DNA of 64,000 nucleotides. Origin: Coenobita brevimanus (taxonomy: Eukaryota; Arthropoda; Malacostraca; Decapoda; Coenobitidae). Where the stretch lies: assembly GCA_032717465.1 (NCBI GenBank), contig CM064666.1, positions 4,000,028-4,064,027 on the forward strand, read 5' to 3'. This document shows positions 63,222-64,000 of the stretch, one piece after another. Below the pieces are notes generated by a model that worked only from the letters and a program-made list of their open reading frames with translations, was not told the origin of the DNA and searched no databases. Positions within the stretch are counted from its first letter, which is position 1; the number at the start of each line of letters is the position of its first letter. The position numbers and the translations under genes are program-made.

Positions 63222-64000
63222 TGGAGTCAGTTGGTTGGGTGGGTGCGGGGGAATGAGGTTGGACTGGTGGGTGTGGTGGTTCGGTGCATTGCAGGGGTGG
63301 GTAGGCTTCATGGTTGGTAAGGCTGGGGTGTGTGGGATGGTTTAGGGTAGGTTGTAGGGGTAGATGGGTTAGTGTGTGGATGCGTGGAGTGGTCTGGGTA
63401 TGCGAGTGGCTGGATCGGTGGTACGTCAGGTAGGGGTCGGAGGTTACAGTAGGGTTGGATGGGATGAGTTTGATAGATGAGTGGGGTTGGAAATGATGGG
63501 TGGGATGGTGGGTGAATGGGGTTGGGTAAGAAGGGTGGTTGGGCATGTGGATGGACGGGTGGGTCGATAGGAGGAGTGGGTGGATAGGATGGGTGGATTC
63601 CCAGGGTGGGGTGGGTAAGAAGAGTGGGTGAATGTTCAGAGAGAGATGGGTTGGTACTCTGCGAGGGCTGTGTGGGTGGATGTGATGGATTGCGTTGTTG
63701 GGTGAGTAGGGTGTTTGGAATTAATGGGTGTGTAGGGCTTGTGGCCGAGGTTGGTGGGCCATATGGGTCGTTGGAATGGGTGGTCAATGTGGGTCGCCAG
63801 GGTGACTGGGATAGCGGGTCGCCTGGGTGGCTAAGATTGGGTGGTCGGGGTGCTTTGGATGGGTGGTTGATGGGTGGTTGGGTATGTGGGTTGAGTGGCT
63901 TCATGGGTTCAGGGTGGGTAGGTGAGTGAGTGGATGTGCTGAGTGGCACTGTCAGGTGTGCTTCGTGGGTGGTATTCTTGAGTAGGTAGGGTGAATGGCC
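63221..64000. repeat. G-rich degenerate GGTGGGTG minisatellite, runs off the window
   Basis: At least 780 bp of C-poor sequence made of imperfect TGGGTGG, GGGTGGATGGG and TTGGGTGG words. Pro/His/Thr/Ser-rich minus-strand frames (up to 213 residues) are artefacts. Resembles 23580-23875. Confidence 0.85.

Noticed and set aside
63308..63949. 213-residue Pro/Thr/His-rich minus frame
   Set aside because: Product of the G-rich minisatellite. The same effect is seen at 23424-23931.

Overview
This 64 kb window looks like gene-poor, repeat-saturated nuclear DNA of an arthropod, most likely a decapod crustacean. That assignment is inference. It rests on the very dense and long (TA)n, (GT)n, (GA)n, (TC)n and GATA microsatellites and on several non-LTR retrotransposon families whose proteins and 3' tails look like those common in decapods. 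I find no convincing host protein-coding gene, rRNA or intact tRNA gene. Nearly all recognisable coding sequence belongs to transposable elements, and most of it is broken.

Layout. 1-2170: CAT-rich repeat, a pyrimidine tract and a long (TA)n. 2196-6375: a tRNA-like sequence, a nearly complete RTE-type LINE (called RTE-A here; endonuclease plus reverse transcriptase with two frameshifts) and a SINE-like copy (called S here). 6379-8882: a second tRNA-like head, (TA)n arrays and a reverse-strand RTE-B copy. 9110-13690: I/R1-type LINE pieces with RNase H on both strands, a LINE C-terminus with a zinc finger, and a probable LTR with a primer-binding site. 14004-23875: LINE and SINE-S fragments, a hAT-type MITE, and members of a repeat class carrying nuclear-receptor-like half-sites. 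23876-25930: a CR1/L2-like LINE. 27131-31769: a possible piggyBac end and an internally deleted PIF/Harbinger element with two protein remnants. 32590-35930: RTE-C with a nested RTE-B fragment. 36193-39665: a deleted DNA transposon with a Cys-rich integrase tail, the clearest SINE-S copy, and a jockey-like LINE with a 580-residue open frame. 40150-42046: an array of about ten 128-bp units rich in AGGTCA half-sites, then an inverted-repeat MITE. 44094-46015: a CR1-like LINE with a coiled-coil ORF joined to the reverse transcriptase. 46016-52990: microsatellites, a pyrimidine tract, a CR1 fragment split by SINE S, and a second half-site array. 53073-57290: a long RTE-B copy on the reverse strand with two foreign insertions. 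58574-63220: an RTE-C tail and two copies of an unclassified repeat (X), one split by RTE-B. 63221-64000: a G-rich tract that runs off the window.

How the parts relate. The window is a stack of nested insertions, and several boundaries can be read from target-site duplications: 10 bp around an RTE-B piece in RTE-C, 8 bp around SINE S in a CR1 LINE, 8 bp around the hAT MITE, TTA around Harbinger, and 5 bp around each of two insertions in RTE-B. SINE S shares its last 40 or so bases, including the GATA tail, with RTE-B, which suggests RTE-B supplied its retrotransposition machinery. Most LINE families end at a microsatellite characteristic of that family, so part of the microsatellite density may come from retrotransposon tails. 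No repeat database or alignment could be run. Family names are based on recognised protein motifs, and borders without a duplication are approximate.
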